Shown: positions 1 through 9,500 of the stretch, one piece after another
Layout of the letters: each line of letters starts with the position of its first letter
Numbering within the stretch: position 1 is the first letter of the stretch
DNA from: Sphingobacterium endophyticum
Lineage (GTDB): Bacteria > Bacteroidota > Bacteroidia > Sphingobacteriales > Sphingobacteriaceae
Reading direction: 5' to 3'
Length of the DNA: 48,356 nt
Assembly: GCF_009733535.1 (NCBI RefSeq)
Contig: NZ_SMMI01000025.1
Span: forward strand, 1-48,356
Made by a program: the position numbers and the translations under genes
The notes under the pieces: generated by a model
Database searches by the model: none
Seen by the model: only the letters and a program-made list of their open reading frames with translations
Told to the model about the DNA's origin: nothing

Positions 1-1
1 A

Positions 2-85
2 ATAGCCATGGAGCTCCGGGATATGATAACTGCTATTCTAATCATATTTGCAGGAGGCGACCCAGGTAAAGTTTTTAAAACATAA
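2..85 (+). CDS. C-terminal end of an unidentified upstream gene (partial)
   Basis: An open frame runs in from the left edge and stops with TAA at 83-85, giving 27 residues that end in GGDPGKVFKT. It is followed within four bases by a perfect hairpin, as expected at the end of a gene. The fragment is too short to assign a family. Its position upstream of the rhamnose operon makes a sugar-metabolism gene possible, but that is only inference. The other plus frames stop earlier or are equally short, so coding status is uncertain. Confidence 0.35.
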   Translation: MAMELRDMITAILIIFAGGDPGKVFKT

Positions 86-88
86 AAA

Positions 89-112
89 ATGGTCGGAATT
101 TCTTCCGACCAT
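89..112 (+). terminator. Perfect hairpin, likely terminator of the upstream gene
   Basis: A 10-bp perfect stem (ATGGTCGGAA with TTCCGACCAT) closes a 4-base loop. It is preceded by an A-run and followed, about 20 bases later, by an eight-T run at 133-140. The T-run is not directly adjacent, so this is not a textbook intrinsic terminator. The hairpin may instead stabilise the 3' end. Confidence 0.45.
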
Positions 113-230
113 GACTAGACTTAGGGTTCGCCTTTTTTTTGTTAAATTGTTTAAACTTTTATTTCGACAGGAATAGCATAAATGAGTTAAATTCGACAAT
201 AGTTGTGTACAGCATGACAGTCCATAACAG

Positions 231-257
231 TTGAATAAAAGAAATAAAATATCTTCG
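231..257 (+). promoter_or_regulatory. Possible promoter of the rhamnose operon
   Basis: TTG at 231-233 and TATCTTCG at 250-257 resemble the Bacteroidota -33 (TTTG) and -7 (TAnnTTTG) elements, with one mismatch in the -7 box and a rather short 16-base spacer. It would give a leader of about 35 bases before the rhaT ATG at 296. No regulator gene for the operon is visible in the window. Confidence 0.25.
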
Positions 258-295
258 GATTAACTTATAAACCTAAATCATTTTTAAGATCGAGT

Positions 296-1369
296 ATGAA
301 TGCATTAGCAGGAGTAATATTTCATTTTATTGGGGGATTTGCGTCAGGAAGTTTTTACGTTCCTTACAAGAAGGTGAAAGGCTGGTCTTGGGAGTCTATG
401 TGGATATTAGGCGGTTTGTTTTCATGGATAATTGTTCCACCGATTGCTGCCTGGTTAACGATACCAGATTTTTGGGAAATAATAAGAAATACCAGCAGCG
501 GGATTTTAGGTTATACCTTTTTGTTCGGGATATTATGGGGTATAGGCGGATTGACCTATGGATTAGGGGTTCGTTATTTGGGGGTGTCCCTGGGGAGCAG
601 TATAATCTTGGGCTTGAGTATGGTTTTCGGTTCGTTAATGCCTGCGATATATTATTTTTTCAATAAGGTAGAAGGGAAGCATGGGATTGATTATTTTTTT
701 ACTAATCAAGCTGGGATCTGTGTTATGGTTGGGTTGCTTGTCTGTATAGTTGGGATCTATTTATGTGGTAAGGCTGGGGTATTGAAGGAAAGAAGCTTAG
801 GAAGTCTAACAACTGAGGCGAAATCGGATTATAATTTTGGGTTAGGAATCGTCGTAGCCATTGTTTCAGGGATATTGAGTGCCTGTTTTAATTTCGGGAT
901 TGAGTCTGGCAAACCTATGGCTGAAGTTGCTAATACTTTATGGAAATCAGCAAATCCAGGACAAGGGGAATTTTTATATCAAAATAATGTGACCTATATC
1001 GTAATTCTCTGGGGAGGGTTCAGCACTAACTTTTTATGGTGTTTGTACTTATTGATTAAGAATAAATCCTATTCAGATTATTCGAGGTCAAGTGCGCCAT
1101 TAGGAAAGAATTTTCTTTTGTGTTCGGTAGCGGGAACAACATGGTATTTACAATTTTTCTTTTATGGGATGGGAGAGAGCAGGTTAGGGAATGGCGCGAG
1201 TTCATGGATATTACATATGGCATTTATCATTTTAATTTCGAATGCTTGGGGTATCGCTTTAAAAGAATGGAAGGGAGTCAGTAAACAGACTAATACAGCA
1301 ATTATAGCTGGAATTATAACAATTATTATCTCCATCTGTATAGTTGGATTTGCAAAAACATTAGAATAA
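296..1369 (+). CDS. rhaT: L-rhamnose/proton symporter RhaT
   Basis: This 357-residue, strongly hydrophobic inner-membrane protein has about ten membrane segments. Its N-terminus (GGFASGSFYVPYKKVKGWSW) matches the RhaT family, which imports L-rhamnose with a proton. The length fits the family (about 340-360). It starts at ATG 296 and is the first gene of a four-gene plus-strand run whose other members convert rhamnose to dihydroxyacetone phosphate and lactaldehyde or its oxidation product, which supports the substrate assignment. The next gene starts 20 bases after its stop. RhaT-like proteins belong to the drug/metabolite transporter superfamily, but the operon makes another substrate unlikely. 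Confidence 0.93.
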   Translation: MNALAGVIFHFIGGFASGSFYVPYKKVKGWSWESMWILGGLFSWIIVPPIAAWLTIPDFWEIIRNTSSGILGYTFLFGILWGIGGLTYGLGVRYLGVSLGSSIILGLSMVFGSLMPAIYYFFNKVEGKHGIDYFFTNQAGICVMVGLLVCIVGIYLCGKAGVLKERSLGSLTTEAKSDYNFGLGIVVAIVSGILSACFNFGIESGKPMAEVANTLWKSANPGQGEFLYQNNVTYIVILWGGFSTNFLWCLYLLIKNKSYSDYSRSSAPLGKNFLLCSVAGTTWYLQFFFYGMGESRLGNGASSWILHMAFIILISNAWGIALKEWKGVSKQTNTAIIAGIITIIISICIVGFAKTLE

Positions 1370-1389
1370 TAAACTAAAATCATATAACA

Positions 1390-3498
1390 GTGAGAACATA
1401 CAAACACGTTAATTATTTATGGGACGATGAGTACGCTCAACAGCTTGCGGGTGACGAGGTGGCTCTGTTATTATACCGTTCTAACATTTTAGGATCGGAT
1501 TTAAGGATAACCAATTACGGTGGAGGCAATACCTCTTGTAAAGTCATGGAAAAGGATCCATTGACAGGGGAGGAAGTCGAGGTTATGTGGATTAAAGGCT
1601 CGGGAGGGGATATCGGTACGTTGAAGAAATCGGGTCTTGCTGCATTATATGTAGATCGGTTAAGAGATTTGGAGAAAGTTTATCGCGGTATTGAGCATGA
1701 GGACGAGATGGTTGAATTATTCAATCACTGTATCTATGATTTGGCATCAAAGGCGCCATCAATAGATACCCCATTACATGGTTTTTTACCTTTTAAGCAT
1801 ATTGATCACTTACATCCAGATGCAGCGATAGCCATTGCAGCAGCAAAAGATGGGAAAAAAATTACGCAGGATCTATTCAATGGTAGTATCGGCTGGGTGG
1901 ACTGGCAAAAGCCAGGCTTTGATTTGGGTTTACAGTTAAGACAATGTCTTGAAGAGAACCCAGGAATTCGTGGAATCATGTTAGGGTCTCATGGGTTATT
2001 CACTTGGGGAGATACTGCCAAAGAATCGTATATCAATTCATTGGATGTAATAGAAGCATGTGCTAATTACTTAGAAGAGAACTATGGCAAGACAAGGCCA
2101 GTATTCGGAGGGCAGAAAATAGAGAGTTTAGATCCAAAGGAACGATTGAGTCAAGCAGCTAAGATTGCTCCGGTACTTCGCGGACTATGTTCAAGTGAGC
2201 GCCATATGATTGGACATTTCACTGATGATCATCGCGTATTAGAATACATTAATTCTAATGATCTTGAAAAATTGGCTCCACTAGGAACTTCTTGTCCTGA
2301 CCACTTCTTACGCACGAAGATTCAGCCATTGATTTTGAACTTGGATAAAAATGAAGATTTAACCAATATTTCAAGTCTCAAGGAAAAATTAGCTCCATTA
2401 TTTGAGGATTATAGAGCGATGTATACCGATTATTACGAGACCTGTAAACATCCAAATAGTCCAGCTATACGCGATCGTAACCCTGTTATTATTATTTATC
2501 CTGGAGTTGGGATGTTTGCATTTGCAAAAGATAAACAAACTGCACGTGTTGCTGCAGAATTCTATACCAATGCAATCAATGTAATGAAAGGTTCTGAGGC
2601 GGTTAGTGAATATACTTCATTGCCAAGACAGGAAGCATTTAATATTGAATATTGGTTGTTGGAAGAGGCTAAATTACAGCGTATGCCAAAACCAAAAGCC
2701 TTGTCCGGAAAAATCGCATTAGTTACCGGAAGTGCAGGAGGGATAGGAAAAGCAATTGCAAAGAAATTTGCTGAGGAAGGAGCCGTGGTTGTTCTCAATG
2801 ATATGAATGCGGAGCGGTTAGCAGGAGCGAAGAAAGAATTCGAAGGTCTTTTTGGAAATGATAATGTTGTATCAGTACCATTAGATGTAACTAGTGTAGA
2901 TCAAATAAAGGTTGCATTTGAGAAAGCATGTTTGAATTTTGCTGGGGTTGATATCGTTGTGAATAATGCGGGACTTTCCATATCGAAAACTATTGAGGAT
3001 CATACAGAAAAAGACATTGATTTATTATATGATGTTTTGGTAAAAGGCCAATTTTATGTTACTCAACAAGCATCTATTGTGATGAAATCTCAAGGAGTTG
3101 GTGGTGATGTTGTTAATATCGTTAGCAAAAACGCCTTAGTAAGTGGTCCTAATAATGCTGGATATGGAAGTGCAAAAGCTAGTCAATTACATTTAAGCAG
3201 GTTGAATGCAGCTGAGTTAGGTCCATTTAAAATTAGAGTCAATGTAGTAAATCCGGATGCGGTCATTTCAGATAGTAATATTTGGGCTGGCGGATGGGCA
3301 GAAGGTCGCGCAAAAGCTTATGGAGTAACCGTTGAGGAATTGCCAGCATATTATGCAAAGCGCACATTGCTGAATGAAGTAATTTTGCCAGAGGATATTG
3401 CCAATGCATGTTTTGCTTTTGTTGGTGGATTACTAAATAAATCAACTGGTAATGTATTGAATGTGGATGGTGGAGTCGCAATGGCATTTGTTAGATAA
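1390..3498 (+). CDS. Bifunctional rhamnulose-1-phosphate aldolase / short-chain dehydrogenase
   Basis: This 702-residue fusion has a class II aldolase domain at about residues 20-430, with a metal-site-like HLHPD and GSHGLFTWG segment. A short-chain dehydrogenase domain covers about 437-702, with a TGSAGGIG dinucleotide loop near residue 447 and a YxxxK active site at Y592/K596. The aldolase half should cleave L-rhamnulose-1-phosphate to DHAP and L-lactaldehyde; the dehydrogenase half is thought to oxidise the lactaldehyde. The fusion is a known form in Bacteroidota, rhizobia and Bacillus, so it is not an assembly artefact. The start is GTG at 1390: the frame is closed by TAA at 1375-1377 and no ATG occurs near the N-terminus. 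It lies 20 bases after rhaT and 29 before rhaI. Confidence 0.93.
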   Translation: MRTYKHVNYLWDDEYAQQLAGDEVALLLYRSNILGSDLRITNYGGGNTSCKVMEKDPLTGEEVEVMWIKGSGGDIGTLKKSGLAALYVDRLRDLEKVYRGIEHEDEMVELFNHCIYDLASKAPSIDTPLHGFLPFKHIDHLHPDAAIAIAAAKDGKKITQDLFNGSIGWVDWQKPGFDLGLQLRQCLEENPGIRGIMLGSHGLFTWGDTAKESYINSLDVIEACANYLEENYGKTRPVFGGQKIESLDPKERLSQAAKIAPVLRGLCSSERHMIGHFTDDHRVLEYINSNDLEKLAPLGTSCPDHFLRTKIQPLILNLDKNEDLTNISSLKEKLAPLFEDYRAMYTDYYETCKHPNSPAIRDRNPVIIIYPGVGMFAFAKDKQTARVAAEFYTNAINVMKGSEAVSEYTSLPRQEAFNIEYWLLEEAKLQRMPKPKALSGKIALVTGSAGGIGKAIAKKFAEEGAVVVLNDMNAERLAGAKKEFEGLFGNDNVVSVPLDVTSVDQIKVAFEKACLNFAGVDIVVNNAGLSISKTIEDHTEKDIDLLYDVLVKGQFYVTQQASIVMKSQGVGGDVVNIVSKNALVSGPNNAGYGSAKASQLHLSRLNAAELGPFKIRVNVVNPDAVISDSNIWAGGWAEGRAKAYGVTVEELPAYYAKRTLLNEVILPEDIANACFAFVGGLLNKSTGNVLNVDGGVAMAFVR

Positions 3499-3527
3499 AT
3501 TCAACAAAATACCTAAAAGCTGATACG

Positions 3528-4802
3528 ATGAGGATTGAGAGAGAACAAATTAAACAACATAATCAAGGATTGGAAGCCAGGCATAACCGGGCTTTCCAAT
3601 TCTTAAAAGAAGAGATTCCCGGTATTGAAGGGATAGTTTCCAAATTAGAAAAGTTTCAGATTGCCATTCCCAGCTGGGCATTGGGTACCGGTGGTACACG
3701 TTTCGGGAGGTTTTCTGGAAGGGGTGAACCAGGTACTTTGGAAGAGAAGATTGAGGATGTTGGATTATTGCATGCACTTAACAAATCAAGTGGTGCAATA
3801 TCATTGCATATTCCTTGGGATATTCCTGAAGACACTCAGAAAATTAAGGAATTAGCTGATTCACTTGATCTAAAATTTGATGCAGTTAATTCAAATACTT
3901 TCCAGGATCAAAAATCACAAGAACTTAGCTATAAATATGGTTCATTACATCATGTCGATCCAAAAGTCAGAAAGCAGGCTATAGATCATAATAAAGAAGT
4001 AATTGACCATGGTATTGCACTAGGATCAAAAGCATTGACTGTTTGGTTAGCTGACGGTTCTTCCTTCCCAGGCCAATTGAATTTTAGGGAAGCTTTTCAA
4101 AATACCTTAGAAAGTTTAAAAGAAATATATGCTCACCTTCCTGAGGATTGGAAGTTGTTTGTAGAATATAAAGCTTTTGAGCCATTCTTCTATTCAATGA
4201 CTATTGGTGATTGGGGTCAATCTCTATTGCTGGCGAATAAATTAGGACCTAAAGCCTTTACTTTAGTGGATTTAGGACATCATCTTCCAAACGCAAATAT
4301 TGAGCAGATTGTTTCCTTATTGCTAATGGAAGGTAAACTTGGAGGCTTTCACTTCAATGATAGTAAATATGCAGATGATGATTTAACTGCAGGATCCATA
4401 AAACCATATCAACTGTTTTTGATTTTTAATGAACTTGTTGAGGGAATGGATAACCGTGCTATGGATCATGTGACCGATTTAGGTTGGATGATCGATGCTT
4501 CCCACAATTTAAAAGATCCTTTAGTGGACTTACTGCAATCTGTAGAAGCCATTATGATAGCTTATGCTCAAGCATTATTGGTTGATCGTAATGCTCTGAA
4601 AGAGGCTCAATTGAACAATGATATTGTAGGTGCTCAGAATATTTTGCAAGATGCTTTTAGGACAGATGTACGACCAATAGTTGCAGAGGCAAGGTTGAGG
4701 GGCGGAGCAGCATTGAATCCGTTAAGCTTATTTGAAGAGTTATCCGTTCGGGATAATTTAGTAAAGGAAAGAGGTGAAAACTCTGTAGCTACAGGCTTAT
4801 AA
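3528..4802 (+). CDS. rhaI: L-rhamnose isomerase (rhizobial/Pseudomonas RhaI type)
   Basis: A 424-residue TIM-barrel sugar isomerase that should interconvert L-rhamnose and L-rhamnulose in the cytoplasm using a divalent metal. Segments such as ALGTGGTRFGRF near the N-terminus, LFVEYKAFEPFFYS, TLVDLGHHLPNANIEQ and GGFHFNDSKYADDDL carry the Glu, Asp and His residues typical of metal ligands in the RhaI family. This is the TIGR02629-type enzyme rather than E. coli RhaA. It starts at ATG 3528 and ends nine bases before the kinase gene. The order transporter, aldolase/dehydrogenase, isomerase, kinase gives a full route from uptake to central metabolites. Confidence 0.92.
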   Translation: MRIEREQIKQHNQGLEARHNRAFQFLKEEIPGIEGIVSKLEKFQIAIPSWALGTGGTRFGRFSGRGEPGTLEEKIEDVGLLHALNKSSGAISLHIPWDIPEDTQKIKELADSLDLKFDAVNSNTFQDQKSQELSYKYGSLHHVDPKVRKQAIDHNKEVIDHGIALGSKALTVWLADGSSFPGQLNFREAFQNTLESLKEIYAHLPEDWKLFVEYKAFEPFFYSMTIGDWGQSLLLANKLGPKAFTLVDLGHHLPNANIEQIVSLLLMEGKLGGFHFNDSKYADDDLTAGSIKPYQLFLIFNELVEGMDNRAMDHVTDLGWMIDASHNLKDPLVDLLQSVEAIMIAYAQALLVDRNALKEAQLNNDIVGAQNILQDAFRTDVRPIVAEARLRGGAALNPLSLFEELSVRDNLVKERGENSVATGL

Positions 4803-4811
4803 TATTTTAAG

Positions 4812-6167
4812 ATGGGACAGAAAAAACGTATACCTGTTGTTGCCATTTTTGATGTGGGTAAGACGAACAAGAAATTGTTTTTATTTGACGAACACTATCA
4901 AATCGTTTTTGAGAAATCTGCAAGATTCCTTGAAACGGTAGATGAAGACGGGGATCCGTGTGAAAATTTAGAGAGTTTAAGATTATCTGTTTTTGATTCA
5001 CTTCATGAAGTATTTCGAAAAACGGATTTTGAGATAAAGGCTATTAATTTTACGGCCTACGGTGCGAGTTTTGTACTCATAGGCGAAGACGGACAACCCG
5101 TAGCTCCGTTATATAATTATTTAAAAGAATACCCAGAAGAATTAAAGAACGAATTACATAATTCCTATGGAGGGTTGGAACAATTTAGTTTAGATACTGC
5201 ATCTCCCGATTTAGGCAGTTTAAATTCAGGTTTGCAACTTTATCGGATAAAGAAAGAAAAACCGAAAGTATTTGCTGAGACATTTTGTTCCCTACATCTA
5301 CCTCAATATCTCAGCTTTTTACTTTCAGGTCAGATGTATTCTGATAAGACTAGTATCGGTTGTCATACCGCACTTTGGGACTACAATAAACAGGAATACC
5401 ATCAATGGGTAAAAGATAATAGGATAGAGGAGAAGTTGGCTCCCATAGTAAATGCTGATGAAGTATTCTCTGCAAATTTTCCTGGCAGTACATTTTTGAT
5501 AGGTTCGGGCATGCATGATAGTTCGTCTGCTTTAATCCCATATCTTTTGAATTTCCATGAACCCTTTGTTTTAATTTCAACAGGTACATGGTGTATTTCA
5601 TTAAATCCATTTAATCATAGCCCACTCACAAAACATGAATTAGAGCAGGACTGTCTTTTCTACCTTTCCTATGCCGGTGATCCTGTTAAAGCGTCCAGGT
5701 TGTTCGCAGGGCATGAACATGATATTCAAACCAAAAGAATTGCAGATCACTTTGGGATCACTACTGCAAAATTCCGGAATATGGAAGTTGATTGGAATCT
5801 GATTTCAAAATTGGAGGAAGGGAATTTATCGGATGATTTAAGTGCATTTTCAAAAATTGATTTGAATGGTTTTTCGAGCTATGAGGAAGCATATCATTCA
5901 TTAATGTTGCATCTAGTGAAGGCTCAGGTTAAATCGACAAATTTGGTTTCTCAAAAAGGAAAAATCACGAGGGTATTTGTGGATGGAGGTTTCAGTAAAA
6001 ACTTGATTTACATGAACCTATTGGCAAAGGAATATCCTGAGGTTGAGGTTTATGCTGCATCTATGGCTCAGGCTACTGCAGTCGGAGCAGCGTTAGTTAT
6101 TCATGAACATTGGAACAGCTTGCCTATCCCCAATAACTTGATAGAACTAAGATTCTTTAGGGCATAA
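4812..6167 (+). CDS. Rhamnulokinase, FGGY carbohydrate kinase family
   Basis: This 451-residue protein has the N-terminal ATPase loop AIFDVGKTNKKLFLFD and the C-terminal FGGY-family segment VFVDGGFSKNLIYMNLLA, followed by QATAVGAALV. It should phosphorylate L-rhamnulose at O1 to feed the aldolase encoded upstream. It is distinct from, and shorter than, E. coli RhaB. Substrate choice rests on the operon, since FGGY kinases act on many sugars. The ATG at 4812 follows the rhaI stop by nine bases. A strong terminator follows 50 bases after the stop, so it is the last gene of the operon. Confidence 0.87.
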   Translation: MGQKKRIPVVAIFDVGKTNKKLFLFDEHYQIVFEKSARFLETVDEDGDPCENLESLRLSVFDSLHEVFRKTDFEIKAINFTAYGASFVLIGEDGQPVAPLYNYLKEYPEELKNELHNSYGGLEQFSLDTASPDLGSLNSGLQLYRIKKEKPKVFAETFCSLHLPQYLSFLLSGQMYSDKTSIGCHTALWDYNKQEYHQWVKDNRIEEKLAPIVNADEVFSANFPGSTFLIGSGMHDSSSALIPYLLNFHEPFVLISTGTWCISLNPFNHSPLTKHELEQDCLFYLSYAGDPVKASRLFAGHEHDIQTKRIADHFGITTAKFRNMEVDWNLISKLEEGNLSDDLSAFSKIDLNGFSSYEEAYHSLMLHLVKAQVKSTNLVSQKGKITRVFVDGGFSKNLIYMNLLAKEYPEVEVYAASMAQATAVGAALVIHEHWNSLPIPNNLIELRFFRA

Positions 6168-6215
6168 ATTCGAATTTCATTTTTACATTTTCATTTATAG
6201 TTTAATAATTAATGA

Positions 6216-6249
6216 AAAACGATCAGCAAGTTTTGTTGGTCGTTTTTTT
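6216..6249 (+). terminator. Intrinsic terminator of the rhamnose operon
   Basis: A 12-bp stem (6218-6229 with 6233-6244, two G-T pairs) closes a three-base loop and runs into seven T residues. It separates the rhamnose operon from the downstream sus operon, so the two probably have separate promoters. Confidence 0.85.
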
Positions 6250-6572
6250 CGTTACTTGAATTCGTGAAATATTTTATATAGGTTAATTGTTTTAGCAAAC
6301 GTTTTTTGTTGAGTTTTTACGGTTTTCACTTAAAGAATTGGAAATCAGGACGGCACAGGATGCGGAATTATACATGTAACTGTATTTTTATCTTATACTA
6401 TCAAATTATAAACTGGCTAAAATTAAAACCAAGGTCAAAATCATTTTACTAATTAATTTCTTATTGATATTAAAATCCCTTTAGTCGAGAAATATTAGCG
6501 TTTATTTCTTTTTTAGGAAAATTGATATCAATTGTTAAGAACTACATCTTACCTAAAACTAAACCTAAGACT
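6250..6572 (+). other. Gene-free leader upstream of the sus operon
   Basis: About 320 AT-rich bases contain no credible gene. A palindrome-like CAAACGTTTT lies at 6296-6305, resembling half-symmetric LacI-family operators. The closest -7-like boxes are imperfect, for example TATTTTTA at 6383-6390. The region must hold the promoter and any operator for the 13.7-kb sus operon, but I cannot place a start site with confidence. Confidence 0.4.
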
Positions 6573-9500
6573 ATGAAAGGAACATTATTTTGGAAAAGTA
6601 TTTTGTTCAAGTCGTTATCCATTCTTCTGATTTTATTTATTTCAGTTCATGTTTTATTCGCCCAATCAGGGTTTAAAATTGAGGGGACGATTCGTGATGC
6701 AGAAACAAAGGAAATCTTACAAGGAGTAACTATTCGTTTTGTAAATAGCAATATTGCTACTTCCAGTGACGATCAAGGCAGATTCGAGCTTGAACTTCCA
6801 AACAGCGGGAAATTAAATTTCAGCTTAATTGGCTATCAACAGCAAGAAACGGAAGTAAATACGGCTAGAAATCTAACGATTGATTTATTAAAACAAGGCG
6901 AAGATATTGATGAAGTTGTTGTTGTGGCCTATGGACAACAAAAGAAATTATCTGTTACGGGTGCTGTATCTTCTGTAAGTAGTGAGGATTTGAAGAAAAC
7001 GCCTTCAGCAAGTTTGGCAGTCGCTTTAGCGGGAAAACTTCCTGGCCTATCTTCTGTGCAACGTGGTGGTGGACAACCGGGACGTGATGATGCAACCATG
7101 TTTCTTCGTGGAGCTGCTACAACGAATGGACAAGCACCGCTGATTTTAATTGATGGTGTGCCAAGGGATAATATCCGAACCTTGGATGCCAATGAGGTAG
7201 AAACAGTTACTGTATTGAAAGATGCTTCTGCAACCGCAGTGTTTGGGGTAAGAGGTGCTAACGGCGTAATTTTGATTACTACAAAAAGAGGTAAGGAAGG
7301 CAAGATGAAGTTAAATGTCAGCCTAGATCAAAGTTGGACATCTTTTACAAGAGAACCTGAACGATTAACATCCTTGGAGTATTTGAATCTGAGAAATCAA
7401 GCTTCCCTAAACGATGGCTTGGAAGCACCATTTTCAGCTGATATAATTGGGAAATATGAAAATCCATTGGCGGGTTTAGATCGCAATGATCCAGATTACA
7501 ATACCAAAGCCATGGTCTTGAATTATATGTATCCTGACCATGATTATTACCGTGAATTTATAGCTAAAAATACACCTCAGACCCGATTGAATATCAACGG
7601 TAGTGGTGGTACAGACAAATTGAGCTATTTCGTAAATGGAGCATTCCTGAGACAAGGAGGTAACTTGATTACTGAGCCCAAAGAGCAATTAGGATATGAC
7701 CCTTCTTCTTGGATGCGGAGATATAACTTTAGGTCTAATCTGGACTATAAAATCAGCGAATATGTAAAATCATTTCTAAATATAGGAACCTACATTGAAC
7801 AAGTGAATATGCCTTCAGCAGGCTTATATGGAGGAGATACCAATTGGATGATGCGAGATTTATTGTACCAAGCACAGTCAATTTTGCCTATAACTCCTGG
7901 TCCGGTTACCATCGGAGGGTTTGGTGTTGAGCCTGGTCAGATCGTTGATCCGGGATATATGGATAGATCGGCATTTGAGATCATCAATCGAATGGGCTAT
8001 AGGAATGAAATCAGGTCCAATCTAAACGCTTCCTTAGGGATTGATGTCTCCTTAGGAAAATATGTTCCAGGATTGAGCGTGAAAGGTATGGTTTCATATG
8101 ATACCAGAGCAACCACAGCTGCCCAAGGGTATAAACGGGAGAGGCTTTACCTGGCTGAAATAGTCCCCGCATCAAATACATTGAATTATGCAGTGAAGCG
8201 TTCCGAAGAGGAGCTTTTAAGTCTTTCAAAAGGTGCTGATTCCAGATATAATATCAACTTACAAGGTTCCATTAACTATGTGAAAACATTCGGTGAGAAA
8301 CATGACATAACTGGAATGATCCTAGCGCAACGGGATTACTGGGAAACAGTAGCTGGTGAAATTCCTTTCAATGTTATCGGTGTTGCGGGTAGGGTTACGT
8401 ATGGTTATGATGACCGCTATTTGGCAGAGATCAATATGGGGTATAATGGTTCTGAACAATTTGCCCCAAGTAAAAGATTTGGATTCTTTCCAGCATTCTC
8501 TGTTGGATGGATTCTGAGTAATGAACCCTATATGCCAAAATACGAATGGCTTGATAATTTAAAATTCAGAGCATCCTATGGTAAAGTTGGTAATGACCAA
8601 ATGGGAGGAGTTAGGTTCTTATATCAAACCAAGAATACCTTAGGAGGAGGTCCTTTGGGTAGTTTAGCCACTATACCAGGTTCGAATTCGACTTCAGGTC
8701 AAGGAATCATTCAAGGCTTAATCGGCAATCCAAATGTTACTTGGGAGTTGGCAAAGAAGCAAAACTATGGTGTGGATTTGGGGCTGTTTAAGGAATTGAC
8801 AGCTGCATTTGATTATTATATAGAAGATAGGAGCCAAATCCTTATTCAAAGGCAATCTGTTCCTTCCTTTCAAGGTGTACCGTTAGGAAATATCCCTAGA
8901 GTTAATATGGGAATCGTGAACAATAAGGGATTCGAAGTAGAGCTGACTTATAGGAAAACGATAACAGACAAGTTGCATTTGAGCTTCAACGGTAATTATG
9001 GTGAAAACAGAAATGTCGTTAAGTTCATTGATGAACCCATTCGCGATGAGTCTTATGTACATCGATATCGTGGAACGGGTTATGCCATGGGACAAAATTT
9101 TGGTTATAAAATAGATTATAGCAATGGCAATGGAATGTTCAATAGCCAAGAAGAACTTGATAGTTATTTAGCAACCACGAGTTATGGTTTTGGAGTTCCC
9201 AGAGTAGGTTATTTCAAATATGAAGATTTAAATAAAGATGGAGTGGTGGATGATAAAGATCAAGTTCCGATTGGTGCTTCCAGCATTCCTGGAATTACCT
9301 ATGGATTTGGAATGACCGTTTCGTTTGCAGGATTTGATGCTACGGTGTTTTTCCAAGGAGTAGGTCGCTATTCAGGAGTTTGGGGTGGTACGCAGGGGGT
9401 ATATGAAAACACTTACAGAGGAACCTACTTCGGATATCACAAAACCGCTTGGACTGCCGAACGATATGCCAATGGGGAGGAAATTACCTATCCAGCACTG

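Noticed and set aside
1390..3498. Possible fusion by frameshift or misassembly of aldolase and dehydrogenase genes
   Set aside because: The single frame is continuous and this two-domain rhamnose enzyme is a known natural fusion.
6522..6572. Upstream TTG start for the first SusC
   Set aside because: It adds 17 residues ahead of a normal signal peptide. ATG 6573 gives a standard Lys-containing N-terminus and hydrophobic core.
6929..7303. 124-codon open frame on the minus strand inside the first susC
   Set aside because: It lies wholly within a well-supported plus-strand gene and its translation shows no recognisable domain; it reflects codon bias of the real gene.
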